The notes: generated by a model not told the origin, from the sequence alone. DNA of 64,000 nt from Tolypeutes matacus (GCA_026826555.1 JAKSZT010054335.1:4729025-4793024), one strand, 5' to 3'; numbered from the stretch's first letter, positions 32,222 to 44,650 are shown. Made by a program: numbers and translations.

Positions 32222-33440
32222 TCAGATGACGTGGCAGCAGCTGGCCTGGCCGGAGGCGCACAGCAGCCCCTCCTTGGGGTCCCGCTGGATGTTCACGGAG
32301 ATGGTCGTCTCGCACAGAGGTAGCTGCAGCACGTTATTCCGCAGGTTCTTGCTCTGGATCCGCCCCCAGTCGCCGGGGGTGTCTGACATGTGGTCAGAGA
32401 AAAACTTCACGCCGCCCACCGCAGGGGCCGGCCCCGCGCTCCCCGTGGAGCTGATGCACATTTTCCACGTGGACTTTTCCTGGATCCTCACGCTGGGAAA
32501 CGCCAAGCCGTTCTGCGGCTCGATAATGTACCTGGCGCTCCCGTGCAGCTGGGAGCCGAGGCAGAGGCTCATGAGTTTGAGGCTCTCGACGAGCTCGCCG
32601 GCGCTGCGCGAGGCCAGCTGCACGGAGCCGACGGGCCCGGCGCAGCGGCGCGTGGTGCCCGACGTGGTGCTGGGGTTGCCGCCGGAGCCGCCGGAGGGGC
32701 TGCCCCCGCCGGCGCTGTCCTCGCCGGGGCTCGCCTTGTCCGCCCCTCCGCTGCCGGTGCTCGGCTTGCTCTGGCCCCCGCCGTCCCCCTCGCTGCCGGG
32801 GGGCCCCTCGCTGCCATCCCGGCGGTGCCACGAGTAGGTGAACCCGCTGTCCTTGTCGAGCCGCCGGCGGCTTTCGGAGTCGTCGTCGCTGGTCTCCGAG
32901 CTGCTGCAGCTGGAGCCGCGGCCCTGGCTTTTCCTGCGGTGGTAGCGTTTGTGCACGGTGCCCGGGGAGGCGATGTTCATCTTCAGCCGGCTGAGCTTGG
33001 GAGGCAGGTTCTCGTCCATGTCGAACTCGTCGTCCGACTCCCCTTCCTCGAAGATCTGGTTGAGGACGGGCGCGCTCTTCCTGGACGTCAGGCGGTTGGT
33101 CACCGAGGGCTTGCGGCGCAGGACCACCTGTGTGGAGAGGGACACGGGCCTCCTGTCCTCCTCGTCCTCCTCCTCGTCCTCCTCCACTCGGAACAGACAC
33201 TTGCGCCCGCTGGCGGGGGCCGTCAGGCTCGGGGGGGCGCCGGTGGCCAGGGCCGGGCCGGCCACCTCAGGGAGGTCATCCTTCCGCGCCGAGTCGCACA
33301 GGCCTTTGCTCCTGTGGCCGTTGAGGACGCCGTCGGCAGTGCGGGCAGGAGGCTGCGGGGCAGTGGCGTGGGCCAGGGGAGCGGCTGTGAGGTCGTCCTC
33401 CAGGTCCTGGGGCACGTCGATCTTGGTTGGCCACGACTGC
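32222..33440 (-). CDS. SNRK: SNRK terminal coding exon (C-terminal regulatory tail)
   Basis: SNRK is an SNF1/AMPK-related Ser/Thr kinase activated by LKB1. This 1219-bp exon encodes the last 406 residues. An acceptor CCCCTCCCAG ends at 33441, and the stop is the complement of 32222-32224. The tail has conserved segments: SWPTKIDVPQDLEDD at the start, an acidic run VEEDEEEDEED (about 33165-33190), RRKPSVTNRLTSRKSAPVLN, EEGESDDEFDMDENLPPKLS, a Ser-rich block with TSDDDSESRRR, and a Gly/Ser-rich linker before SAGELVESLKLMSLCLGSQL. It ends SCCHVI. Phase 2 at the acceptor fits the preceding exon. The DNA is CpG-rich and codons are GC-biased, with several substitutions in the linker relative to human as I recall it. 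The reading frame is intact. Confidence 0.97.
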
Positions 33441-33839
33441 CTGGGAGGGGGAAGAAGCAGAGACGTGAGCAGAGACGTGAGCAGAGACGCAACCTCAACC
33501 CACCAGGACAAAGCCCACCGGCAGGCCCGAGGGCGCGTGCGGCTCACGGCCGGGCGAAAAATTCATCTAGGCTGTCAGAAAAGGAAAAAGGGGCAAAGAA
33601 CGAATCTCTCTTTTCCAAGTGAGAGCTTTACACTGTAAGGAAAACACTTCTACAAGCAAATGGGGACGGCAGCACGACACTGTGAGCGCGGTTAGCAGCT
33701 CTGAGATATAAAGACTCTGGTAGCAGTAAAAAGCTTTTTAAAACCCATGGGCGACGCTACATGGGAGCCCTCAGGCAGCCATGGGCTTTACAGAGCAGTG
33801 ACAGCGCTGTGCTGCCACCAGCCGTGCCAGGTGCTCTCT

Positions 33840-35325
33840 CCAGTGCGAGGAGCTGGGTGCGGTGGGGTGCGGGAACCCTGTGTTTTATGCATGACTGGTC
33901 TGTGAACCCACAACTCCTCTAACAAAGAGAAAAAGCATACAGGGAAGAAAAAAATTCCATTTACAATAGCAACTAAAAGAGTCAAATATCTAGGAATAAG
34001 TTTGACCAAGGATGTAAAGGGTTTGTGCACACAACAAAAATCCTACTAAACAGTGTGAAAAGAAACCAAAGAAGGCCCAAGTAAAGGAAAGGGCATTCCG
34101 TGTTCATGGGGTGGAAAACTAAATATTGCTAAGATGTCAATTCTACTCAAATGATTTACAGATTCAATGCAATCCCAGTCAAAATTCCAACTACCTTCTT
34201 TGCAGAAATGCAAGTCAATCATCAAATTTATACGGAAAGGTGAGGGCCCTGAATAGCTAAAGCCATCTTGAAAAAGAAGAATGCAGTTGGAAGACTCACA
34301 AGTACTGATCTTAAAACTTAGTACAGGGTCACAGTAATCAAAATGGCACAGTACCGGCACAAGGACAAACATACACAGACCAATGGAATTGAACTGAGTT
34401 CAGAAGTCAATATTCACATTTACAGCTGATTTTTCACAAGGGCGCAAAGACTACTCATTGGGAAAGAGTGGTCTCCTCAACAAAGGGTGCTGGGAAAACT
34501 GGATCTCCATCTGTAAAAGAAGGAAGGTGGACCCCCTACCTCACACCATATTAAAAAATCAATTCACAATGACTCAAAGACATAAATATAAAACTCCTGG
34601 AAGAAAACGTAGGGAAGCATCTTGAGGACCTTGTGTTGGGCACTGGTTTCTCAGACTATACAATCAAAGTACAAGCAATGAAAGAAAAAACAAGTAAACG
34701 GGACCTCGTCGAAACTGAAAACTTTTATACCGCAAAGGACTTTACCATGAAAATAAAACCACCACCTACACAATGAGGGAAAGTGTTTGGAAAATGTTTA
34801 GCATCTAGAATATACAGTTCTTCAACTCAACAGCAAAAAGACAAACAGCAAGGACTTCAGAAGACAGTTTCCCAAAGAAGATATAAAAATGGCCAAAAAG
34901 CACATGAAAAGATGCTCAACGCCATTAGCCACCAGGGCAATGCAAATCAAACCCACGGTGCGATGCCACTTCACGCCCACTAGATTGGCTGCTGCGGAGT
35001 CAAAATGGAGCAGCAGAGGTTTCAGGGGGTGTGTGGAGAAGCAGGAGCACTCGTTCACTGCTGACGGGAACGTGGAACGGCACAGCCGCGCCTCAGCACG
35101 CGAAGTATAGCAGAGATGGGAGCAAGCCAGGGGTCCACCACTGAAGACTGGGCAAACAAAACGGGGTACACACACACAGTGCAGGGTTATGCAGCCAGAA
35201 AAAGAGGAGTGAGGCTCCGATCCAAATGCAACCATGTTCCACACCAATGCGAGATGGCGGTGGGGCGGCGCAGCCTCCATCTTGTGCATGGTTTTTCTGT
35301 GAACCCACAACTTCTCTAATTTTTT
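33840..35325 (+). mobile_element. L1 fragments (ORF2 C-terminal region with rearranged 3' ends)
   Basis: At 33840-33930 lies an L1 3'-end piece (GGGAACCCTGTGTTTTATGC, CTGTGAACCCACAACTCC). Then 33940-35110 reads as decayed ORF2 (AAATATCTAGGAATAAG..., ACTGGATCTCCATCTGTAAA, GCACATGAAAAGATGCTCAACG). A second, similar 3' end (CTGTGAACCCACAACTTCTC) precedes a T-run at 35322-35339. The frame is broken throughout. Inserted antisense to SNRK. Confidence 0.82.
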
Positions 35326-36127
35326 TTTTTTTTTTTTTTAAAGGCAGAGAAAGCAGTGCTTGCTCAGCCGAGCCCTTGGGTCCATCCGGTCCAACCCCAG
35401 TAAGCCCAGGTCCCCTGGCCTCAGGACGGCGCGGGCTCAAACACCGTCTCTCCCCTCCCTACTGCACTCATTCCTCCACAAGGGCCCCTGACCCACGGTT
35501 TATGGTTTCAGTGACGTCACCAGCCAAACTCTTACGTCTGCCACTCACCGTTCTTACCTCTCGCTCCTTAACGCAGCAGCAGCCCTCCTGGGTAACTCGG
35601 CACTGACACTTAGACCACAGAGGATCAGCCTCTTTGCGGCCTTTGAGGCACACGGCCTTAGAATCTTCAAAACCGAAAATCTTAAGGCTTACAGAATCGT
35701 GAAACGTTAAGCAGACCTAACATTAAAGTCTTAAGTTGAACCACATGAATCTGCCATTTGTGTAGGTCAAAAATGGTTGAACAGAGTTGATGCATGTGGT
35801 TCAACCTAGCAGAAGCCCGAAATACTGGAATCCAAAGGTTTTTAGATGTTCAGCATTGTCAGCCCCCAGCGTCCCAGAAGCGTAGAACATGGGATTTTAA
35901 AAGGGGAGGGACCGTTCTCTGCAATATTTCCGGCTTTGTGAACCATACAGTCTTGGCCACAACTTCTGAATTCTGTCACCACAGCACAAAGCAGCCACAG
36001 ACAATGACACACGAATGAAAGGGCGCGGTTATGTCCCAATAAGCCCTGACTTTCAAAAACAAGGGGCAGCCGCCTGGCCCACAGGCCCCAAGTCAGCCCA
36101 TTCTGGAACATAAATGCTGAAATGGTC

Positions 36128-36430
36128 CCGTTAAGCACTGGGGTTTGCACAAGAACACGCGGTCGTCCAGCGGTCCCCAGGGACCCCATTCAAACCGCTG
36201 TCCCAGAGCCGAGTTCAAGTGGTGAGCGGCTGCCAGAGTTCTGGCCAACCCCGTGGGCCCAGCCCCTCCACCAGGGCCTAAGCAATGGCCCCGCTGCCGG
36301 GGGCTCCGATGACGCCGCTCGTCTGCGTGCGAGCGGGCTACACCTGCGAGATGTGGAAAGAGAGCGCACCCGCCTCCCCCGCGGAGTCGAACATGGGTGA
36401 ATGGACCAAAAAGAAAGAAAGAAAGAAAAG
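36128..36430 (+). other. CpG-rich block with (AAAG)n end, unidentified
   Basis: An isolated GC/CpG-rich patch in an AT-rich intron ends in an (AAAG)n run at 36406-36430. It could be an undescribed short insert with an A-rich tail or just a local GC island. No coding signature is convincing. Confidence 0.3.
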
Positions 36431-37249
36431 CATAAAGCAGCTATGGCCAAAGCCAAACCTGAACCATATGTTTTGCTCCTTTGGTTCTCAGATCACAACC
36501 TTTAAAAGGATGTTATTGCTAATAAGATTTACCTAAAATCTTCATTCCTCCTGATTTTTACATAATGGTGTAAGAGCTTGGTGTTTACAAAAATAAGTGG
36601 AAACAGTGTTTAATGGATTTAAATAAGAGAGAACAAAGTCAGTATATCCTGGCATACATCAATCTCTTCTTCCCCAACTGAAAACATGCATTTATTAAGC
36701 TAAATATAAACAAGTGTACTTTTAAATGCATAGCAAAATTCATCATTAAACTTTTCTTTTATTCCCCAGTCTGGAATGACCCCAGTGACTTGACAGCCGA
36801 AGAAGCTGATGTTTGAAAACGAGGCTCTCGAGACTGTTTTAAATAAACACCTTGGAATTCTCAACCATCCTCTCTATTGTGGGGAACAGCAGATGGCAGA
36901 GACACCTGAAACCACCACGCCACACTGAACACCTTTCCCTTTCCACATCAGCTTGGTTGCCCTGAAAGTAAAGCCCAAGTTTAAAAACTCCAAGAGCTCA
37001 CGGCACCGGCACGAGCGAACCAGACTGTTCGAGAGCTCGCATTTACTCAGCCCTCTTTGGGCACAACACTGGGCTAGGTCATACAAGCCATTCTCACAGA
37101 CACAACTGCGTAGGAAAACCGTGTCTTAGCTTCACGAAAGAGAAGCAAGACGGCTGCCGAGAATCATGAAGGAGGCCCCCGAGAGCACAGCTCCGGGCGA
37201 GCCGGGCTCACCAGAAGCCAGCCTCTGGCTGAGAGCCTTGCGGGACGGC

Positions 37250-37390
37250 TTCCTTTAACCCCGCAACTCAAAGAGGCAGGTGCTCTCACCCCCTTGTACA
37301 GGTGAAGGAATCAAGACCCAGAGAGGGTAAGGAATCTGCCCAAGGCCACACAGACTTGATGACAGTTTGGGCCCAAAGTCGTGGCCCCTC
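37250..37390 (-). repeat. MIR SINE
   Basis: The + strand shows the MIR core reversed: CCCTTGTACAGGTGAAGGAA, CCCAGAGAGGGTAAGGAATC, TGCCCAAGGCCACACAGAC. MIRs are ancient mammal-wide tRNA-derived SINEs. Confidence 0.88.
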
Positions 37391-39519
37391 GGGGTGGCTT
37401 CCCTGCGGCCAGGTGGAGCCCTCCGGATGATTTCCTCGCAGTCCTTCCAGGCCCTGAGGGCCGCTGGCACCGAGCCCCCGGCGTGGAGGCCACCCTCCCA
37501 GCGGACTCCGCAGGGCTGCTCCCGAGCGGCCGTGACCAGGCCACGCTTCTAACCTGCACGTAGGGCCCAGCGAGCCCCCGAGAGCCCGGAGCCCTAAGGA
37601 GCTGCAGCCACATAGATCTGAGAGGCGGTAAAGTGAGAGCAAAAGCTGCTCGGTGACCGCTGTGTGCAGAAGATCCGCTGCCCCTGCCTCAGGCACGTTT
37701 TCCCACGATGGTCTGCACGGACCCCTTTAGCGGAATCAGCCTGTCAACAGAAGAGCCCGGAGCTGAAGCAGAGAAGCAGTGTCCCCTCAAGGGGGCACAA
37801 GTGCACAGCAGCCCGCTGGCACCGTGTGGCCACGTCCTGCTCAGAGCGAGTCCAGCAGCCTCTTGCTTTTCGTTCCAGAACCACCTGCAGGTAGGCCGTC
37901 AGAGCTGGGCCCCTGCCCGCTCCCTGGAGGTGCCGGCCCGTGCCCTCGGCTCTCCAGGGAGGCTGGAGGAAGCCCGCAGCCAGCGTGCAAGCCCCCAACA
38001 GTCTGTATCTGGAACAGCCCTAACGCCTCTACTCTCTCTTGGACCCCACCCGAACGTGGGGGGCAGCCCCACATTTACTCACACTGTGGATTGACGGCGT
38101 CGACTTCCACGCTATCTGAAAGATTCAGTTCCAGCATTTAAGAAACCTTAGGCGGCTGGACGCACCACTCGCGCCCCGTCCCTCGTCTGTACAGATACTG
38201 TTCCTCTGAGCTGAGCCGCACCTTACACCCAAATCCCTAAAACCTGGCGTCGTCTGCACTTGGTTCCCCAGCAGAGCCCCATGTTCCAGGCCGAGGACTC
38301 CGCCCCGGGCCCCGGCACCCACAGGCAAGTCCTGCGAAGATGCCAGCTGCCGGCCCCCGGCAGTCCCCACCACTCCCCTCGTCATCTGCTTGACCCAGAT
38401 CGGTGGCTGGCTCCGCCCTCCTGGCCTGGCCTCCCTGCGACTAAGCCTGCGCGTCAGCCACGGCCCCGGCCGGCGCCAGGAGGCTTCCGCACGCTCTGAC
38501 CCGAAGGTCTCCAGCCACAGAAGCAAGTGAGGGCCAGGGTTTGGCCAGCACACTGGCGGCGACGATACGGAGAGAGCGAGCGAGCAGAGCCGCCACCTGT
38601 GAGCGAGGCCTGTGCCCAGGAAGGGGCGGTGCCAGAGTGGCAGGAGGCGCAGTACCTCCTCGTGGCTACTGCTGGTTCCTTAATTTCTACAGAAGGCAAA
38701 GCTGCTTTAGTTCAGTTCCTATGTGATCAACTTTATATGGGCCGTGACATGGTTCACTGAGCAGGAAACGGCTCAAATCCGAATATTCTCTTCTCTAAAA
38801 AGACGGAGGGAGCTTCAGATCCAGTGCGCCAAGGGTCAGTGCCCGGCTGATCTCCCACCTGGGGGCAGGTGAGGACGGGACGGCTCCCCCTCAGCGTCGC
38901 TCCCAGGAGCCCCCTGGTCACCGGGGCCAGCCCTCGTCCGCAGACCCACCCGTTGCGCTGACTTTCTTTGCAGAGGAAAATCCACCCAGGGTATGAGTGA
39001 AGTCACTACGCTCGTTTTCCAGTTAGACTGAACTTCCAACCTTCTGATTCTCTGGCAGCCCAGGGATGTTTTCCTCTCTTTTCTCTGTCACTCCCCGCCC
39101 CAGGCAACAAATGACGCACAACAAGCTGACCACAAGTAACTTTAAACCCCCATGGTTTTCTTTCTCGTCTTCAATAGTAGTGATACAGACACGCACGTGT
39201 ATGTTTATATATATTTAGGTGCACAGAGATTTATTCAGAATCAGGAGCACGCTTCTGTATTTGCCCATTACAATTCCATGCAAATGAATAAAGATAAACT
39301 CTAAAAAAATTTCATGATGGCAACTTGAAAAAGCAAACCTTTTCTATGCTTTGGCTTTAAGTGGAAAGCTAACGAGGCAGAAGAAAAAGAAGAAAAGCAA
39401 GGAGGTCGGGCCAGAAGGGGAGGAACATTCACTGTTTTGGTGGCAAAACATTCCTACCGAGACCACAAGCACACGGGGCCCTGTCCTACACCCACACACA
39501 GGCACTCACGGACCCCTCA

Positions 39520-39660
39520 CCACAACCCCGGAGGCAGGCAGCACTACTCCCATCGTACAGATCGGGAAACTGAGTCAGAGAGGTTAAGTGACCTGCCCAA
39601 GGTCAAGCAGCTAATAAATCAACTGGCTGATCTGACTGTCCAATCTCTGAAATCCTGAGA
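39520..39660 (-). repeat. MIR SINE
   Basis: TCGTACAGATCGGGAAACTG, then CAGAGAGGTTAAGTGACCTG and CCCAAGGTCAAGCAGCTAAT match the MIR core in reverse orientation. It lies about 330 bp from a SNRK exon. Confidence 0.92.
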
Positions 39661-39990
39661 TAACAATCAGGTTGGGATGACACAGAAATGCCATATATAT
39701 TTTAGAAGTTATTTCAAATAACTGAGGGAAAATTCCAGCATCATTCCCAGAATGTAAAACTAAAGGAAATGACAGATAAATACATGTGAGACCAGCCCCC
39801 TGGGCTGAGGCTGCTTCTCCAGCCCCTCTTCCCACTGAGCCCCAGAGGGGACAGAGGAGCCAACAGCCCACGGGGGCCTCTCCAGCGGGCTGTGGCCATG
39901 TTCGCATCTCACACCAGTTAGGAAGCATTAAAAACAAAGTCCACTACTTCAAACCGTGAGCCTACTAAATGCAGTGAAGATTTTTCTCAC

Positions 39991-40125
39991 CTAAACTGGG
40001 CCTTGATGTTGCTAGGGCTTGCAGATCTGCTCTGTATCTCCTTCTCTTGCTTTTCTCGCAGGACCCGCTCGGCGAGCAGGAAGTAAGTGGCTGTGATGTG
40101 GTTATACCTGTTGGTTTCCAGGGCT
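39991..40125 (-). CDS. SNRK: SNRK internal exon (end of UBA domain)
   Basis: This 135-bp exon starts after TTTCCCCAG and ends GTTTAG|GTGAGA. It encodes [20 protein letters not shown] followed by [20 protein letters not shown] and KAQF, ending in the split Arg codon that joins the terminal exon. It completes the ubiquitin-associated (UBA) domain that follows the catalytic domain in AMPK-related kinases and supports kinase conformation and LKB1 activation. Phase is 2 at both ends, consistent with both neighbours. The sequence looks intact and strongly conserved. Confidence 0.97.
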
Positions 40126-42237
40126 CTGGGGAAACAAGGTGAGAGCGGTTGCAGGCCACATCAGGTCTTCCTTCATAAGAAGCAGAATTGATGAACACGT
40201 ACAAACCACGAAGCACGGAAATTCAAGGACTGGGAAGCCTTCAACTCATGCAAAAATGAAAACTAGAAAAAAAATATCTCAGTAGCTATTTAGGTCACTC
40301 TTGAAATTCTAAAAAACAACTGCATAAAAATGTGTTAGTGAGAAAAGTCTAAAATGCTGACCATAGCTGGGTGATGTGAAAGGAAAAGGTAATGAAACTT
40401 CCAAAAACCGGTACAGATTACCCCAAAATTTAATTTGTGTCAACGCGTTTGTGAGAAGCTGGCTTACTCGCTTCATCAGAAGTGTGAAGCGAAGATGTCT
40501 GTCAGGTGAGCGGGCGTGAAAACCCAGCATCAACCGGAAGAGGAGGGAAACGTTTCCACGCGTAGACTCTGCACTGAAGCCTTTTAATGGCGCTGCGAGC
40601 ACGGCCTCACTAGCCTCCCTCGGGGTGAAGCCCGCGTACTCCTCGCCTGTGTAAAAGCGGGTGCCTGGCTCCTGCAGCTGCCCGCGCGGGACCCGCTGGA
40701 AGGGGCCACCCAGGGTCCCTCCAGGCCCAGAAACACACAAGTATTGTTTTCAGGAACGTTCTACAGTTAGTGAAAATGCACAGTGAACACCTAGGGAAGA
40801 AGTCACAGCAGAGATCGCATCTCACAAAACTCTTACAAAACGCGTAGTGCGAGAACAGCTAACGTGGGCAGGGCAGGCACGAGGCAAGAGTCCAAAGAGC
40901 CCCAGGGCTAATGCGAGGCTCACAGTCCTTGTGAGAGGGTGTCTTCCGCTGAGCACCAGAGTTTAGGGGACATACTGCAAAGCAAACGGGTATCTTGAAA
41001 CCCAGGACTCGCCTCAGGATGAAGATGTGTGTGAAGGCAGGACCTGAGCTGGCCGACTTCGCAAGCTCGCCCCCCACCTCCTGCCTCATTCGGGCCATGG
41101 ACTCGCTCACAGATGGAGCGGCAAACGCAGCCACCTGGAACACTGAAACTGGCCTTGCCTTTGGAATTATAATTGTATTTACATGAATTAACTACTTCTA
41201 TACTGACTGCACCGTGGTTATTTATTTGCTAGAAACATTAAGCAGATTCTGGGAGGTATAAACAGCCTTTTATCTGCTCACAAATGCAGACTCTCTTTCT
41301 ACAAGGGTCCCTGGCAAAAGTGGCGAGTCCCCTAATCTCTGCTTGGATAGGCCATTTATAATAAGTAGCTGTGCGTCAATCTGTGAAGACTCAGAAAGTA
41401 CTTGGAAACTTGTAAAGTTCTGTAGTTAATCCAAGATCGGGAACCTGCATTTATTTTTGTAAATCTTTCCAGCATGCTGAAATGCCCTAAGATTCTGCTC
41501 CTTGCGCAGACGTCACCCTTTCCAGGGACCCGACCCACCACCGGGGACAGCCTGGTACCACGCAGGGGTCCGTAAGTCCAACCATGGCTCCTCCTCCCAA
41601 AGGCCAGGCCCACATCAGCGCAGGCCCCGCGACGGGAGCCAGGCCCCGCGACGGGAAGCCCTGGGCGCACAGCGCCGCCCCCTCCCACCCTCTCCAGCTG
41701 TTTCACTCAAGTGTTAAGTAACTTGGATTTTCCCTCTGAAAATTCATATTTCCAAAGACAGGCAATCTCATGGAAATTAACTGTCCTTGAAACAAAGCAC
41801 CTGGACCTCGACGCTACACTGCGCCTTTGACTTGACGCTTCTTAGACGGCCAGCGCTGGCTCTGGGTTTAAGGACTTAGCTGATGGCCTGTGTGACTGGC
41901 GGGTTCCGGGCTGCACAGCGGGGATGCTAAGGGGCCGAGCAGCGCGCAGCGGAGGCCTGTGCGTCATGGGGCGCCGTTCCAGCTACTCTGCCCGGGGCCC
42001 AGCGCGGGGCCTGACATAGGAAACCCACGGCCAGGGCCCGGTGAAAGGAGACGTCCAGAATGAGCAGCCTGGCTTGCAAGCCTGGGGCCTCGGCGCTGCC
42101 GCCCCTTCCCTGCTCACTGTGGGGCGAGGCAGGAGGCAGAGGAGGCAGAGGAGCGCAGGGCCGGAGGGCAGGGCCCCCGCCGCCCCGCTCCCACCCAGCA
42201 CGGCTTCCTCGCGAGCACACCGGGCAGCCTGACGTAC
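40126..42237 (-). other. SNRK: SNRK intron
   Basis: About 2.1 kb between consecutive exons with a GTACGT donor at its 5' end. The stretch next to the 42238 exon is GC-rich; the middle is mixed. I saw no clear transposon or extra exon. Confidence 0.85.
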
Positions 42238-42450
42238 TCGACAATGGCGTCCCGGTCGGCTATGTCCCCAAGCACCATGCGCTGAATGATGCTGTTGTGC
42301 TCCTCCTCCGAGAGATGCTTGTGCGACACCAGGGGGATGTTGTACTTCGTGGCCGGGGAAGGGTCCACTCCCTGAAGCCAAGGGTGGTTTTCAATCTCTT
42401 CCAGAGAGGCCCTTTTCTTGGGATCTCTCTGTAGCATCCGTGTGATCAGG
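42238..42450 (-). CDS. SNRK: SNRK internal exon (end of kinase domain, start of UBA domain)
   Basis: The 213-bp exon starts after CCTTTCCAG and ends GTCGA|GTACGT. It encodes LITRMLQRDPKKRASLEEIE and NHPWLQGVDPSPATKYNIPL, the kinase subdomain XI region with its invariant Arg (QRDPKKRAS). It then gives LVSHKHLSEEEHNSIIQRMV and LGDIADRDAIV, the first part of the UBA domain. Flanking phases (2/2) agree with neighbours. A few conservative substitutions from human as I recall it (for example K/R in PKKR, HKH for YKN). Intact. Confidence 0.97.
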
Positions 42451-42929
42451 CTGGAAAGGAAGGTGAGTCTTTGTTAAAGCAGACTGCTGGCAGAGATCAG
42501 TGACGGTGGATTGTCTTAGTAATCAAAATTATTTCCTGCTTTTATAGAATCAGTTTAATTAGCTTCACAGTGGTGGTGGGAAGGGCAGATGGGAATAACC
42601 TAAATTTAGAGCCAGACTCAAAAAATAAAAATATTTTTGATAGGCAAGAAGGATGAGGAACAAAGTTCTTACTGAATAGTTGGCTAACACTAAACAATTT
42701 TGACTCTATAAAATCATACTATTTTCTAATTTGCAGAGTAGAAAAAAAAGATTATTAAAATAATGGATGGTGATTAAGGTGTTCTGAATATTTTGTGTTG
42801 TTTAGGAAGAGGATAAACTATAAATGATCGATTTTGCTAATAAATGAAGTATACATATATGAATGTGCGTGGTAAAATAGATAGGGGGGAAAAAATCACT
42901 AAAATAATAGACTATAACTTCTAAGCTAG

Positions 42930-44650
42930 TTCGGGGGGGGAAAGCCAAATGAGGGGAGAAAGAAAAACTCTGATCAATCCAAAAGAAGGAAAAGATAAAA
43001 AGGAAACAACTTTAAAAGTAGGACAAATGGGAAGCGGCTGTGGCTCAATCAGTAGGGCTCCCGTTTACCACACGGGAGGCCCTGGGTTCGATTCCCGGGG
43101 CCTCCTGGTGAAGGCAAGCCGGCCCGTGTGGCGCGGTGAGCCCGAACAGCAAGATGATGCAACAAAGGGAGACAAGCAGACACAGAAAACCAGAAAGCAA
43201 ATGGACACAGGGAGCACAAGCAGCAAGGTGGAGATAAATAAATAAATAAAAATAAATCTTAAAAAAAAAAAAAAAAAAAAAAGTAGGACAAATGTAAATG
43301 CATGTAAAAAGATGGTGATAAATATATTTACATTTATCAGTAATCACAAGAAAGTAAAAGGAATAAACTCTCCAATTAAAGGACAAAAATGATCAGGCTG
43401 GATGAAGGAAAATCCCGTTCCCAGCTGTTAACTATAGAGCACATAAATGCTAACCAAAAGAAGGCTGATATGGCTAGAAAACCCAGTCCGACTTTAAGGC
43501 AGCAAGAATCACTGGAACTAAAGAGGGCCAGTCCCTGCCCAGTGACACAAAAGTTCAGTTCACCAGGAAGATCAAACAGTTCTCAACTTGTTTGTACCTA
43601 ACAGCATTGCCTCAAAACTCTCAAAGCAAAAATGGACAGACCTCAAAGAATAAAACTACCATCATAGTGAAAGAAAACGTCAGTAACTGATAGATCAAGG
43701 AGTCAAACTCAGAAAGGATGTGATTTTGAACAGCATAATTAACAAGCTGGATCTTAAGTATTTATATTTAGCTCTAACAAGGGAAAATAACATTCTTTTC
43801 TAGAACAAAAGAACCACTTACAAAAACTGACTCCAGGCCAGATCCTAAGAAAGCCTCAACAATTTGTAAAAAACTGGTACAATGTAGATTCTGTTATTGG
43901 ACCACAATGCACTTAAATTAGAAATCAAAAACAAAAAGCTAATTAGAAAACTGCATAGTTTTGGAAATTTAAAACACTCCTCTAATCAGCTCATTGGTCA
44001 AATCAATAAATGAAACTAGAAAATACTCAGAACTGAGTAATAACAAAAAGATTATAGTCAAAACTAGTGGGATGCAGCCAAACTGGTAGTAAGAAGGCAA
44101 TTTATAGCCTTAAATATTACAGTAGAAAAGGGAAATTTCTGAGCTGAGGATCCAACATAAGAAAGAAAAGAACAGAAAAAGCCCAAGGAAGTAGGTGGAA
44201 GGAAATAATACAGAGAAGGGGAAAAAACAACAGTGAATTACTAAAGGCAAATGGCAGTTCTTTGAAAAAGTGTAATAAAACTATCAAATCTCTGGCAAGG
44301 CTGACCAAGACAAAAAGGAGAAGGCACAGATGGTCAAAAATGGAATGAAAGAGGACAACAGCCCCACAGATTCTAATACTTTAAAAATACAATTATAGGT
44401 TAGTAGAAATACTTGAAGCCAATAAGTATAAAAATTGAGATGAACTGGACAAGCTCCTTTAAAAACATAACTTAGCAAAACTGACACAGCAACAATAGAA
44501 AAACCGAATGGCCATATAAGTATTAAAGATAATCCTTCTAGGAGAGGCACAGGGAAGGCCTGTGAGAGATTAGCAACTGGGTGTACGTGGGTGTTCGTTT
44601 TATTACATATATATTTTATACATTCTTAGGAATGATGTATGTCAAAAAGA
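42930..44650 (+). mobile_element. Old L1 fragment, host of a DAS SINE
   Basis: Decayed L1 ORF2 on +: an endonuclease-region start (TCAGTAATCACAAG..., TAAACTCTCCAATTAAAGGA near 43380), a middle segment (GGACCACAATGCACTTAAAT at about 43897, GGCAATTTATAGCCTTAAAT near 44100, TCTCTGGCAAGGCTGACCAAG near 44290), and a probable 3' end (GGGTGTACGTGGGTGTTCG at 44579). Antisense to SNRK, no frame intact. Confidence 0.75.
43030..43278 (+). mobile_element. Full-length DAS-type SINE
   Basis: The complete tRNA-derived head (GGCTGTGGCTCAATCAGTAGG; GGTTCGATTCCC B box at about 43085-43096) is followed by the body with GGACACAGGGAGCACAAGC, an (AAATA)n stretch and an A-tail. AAAAGTAGGACAAATG flanks it at 43014-43029 and 43279-43294, a 16-bp perfect target duplication. 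It is longer than the copy at 7431 because it retains an extra segment (AGATGATGCAACAAAGGGAG...), showing at least two body forms. Confidence 0.95.

Larger units (their letters stand above)
33441..39990 (-). other. SNRK: SNRK last intron
   Basis: The intron is bounded by a GTGAGA donor (complement ending 39990) and a CCTCCCAG acceptor (ending 33441). It holds an L1 piece at 33840-35325, a GC-rich island near 36130-36420 with an (AAAG)n tail, and two MIRs (37250-37390, 39520-39660). No additional exon was recognised in 35340-37240 or 37390-39520. Confidence 0.85.

Noticed and set aside
32390..33622. 410-codon + strand frame opposite SNRK
   Set aside because: It is the antisense shadow of the GC-rich SNRK terminal exon and has no protein features of its own.
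36284..36536. 83-codon frame on + starting MAPLPGAPMT
   Set aside because: Half of it lies in a CpG-rich patch and half in the (AAAG)n run and AT-rich intron; no conserved motif or splice context.
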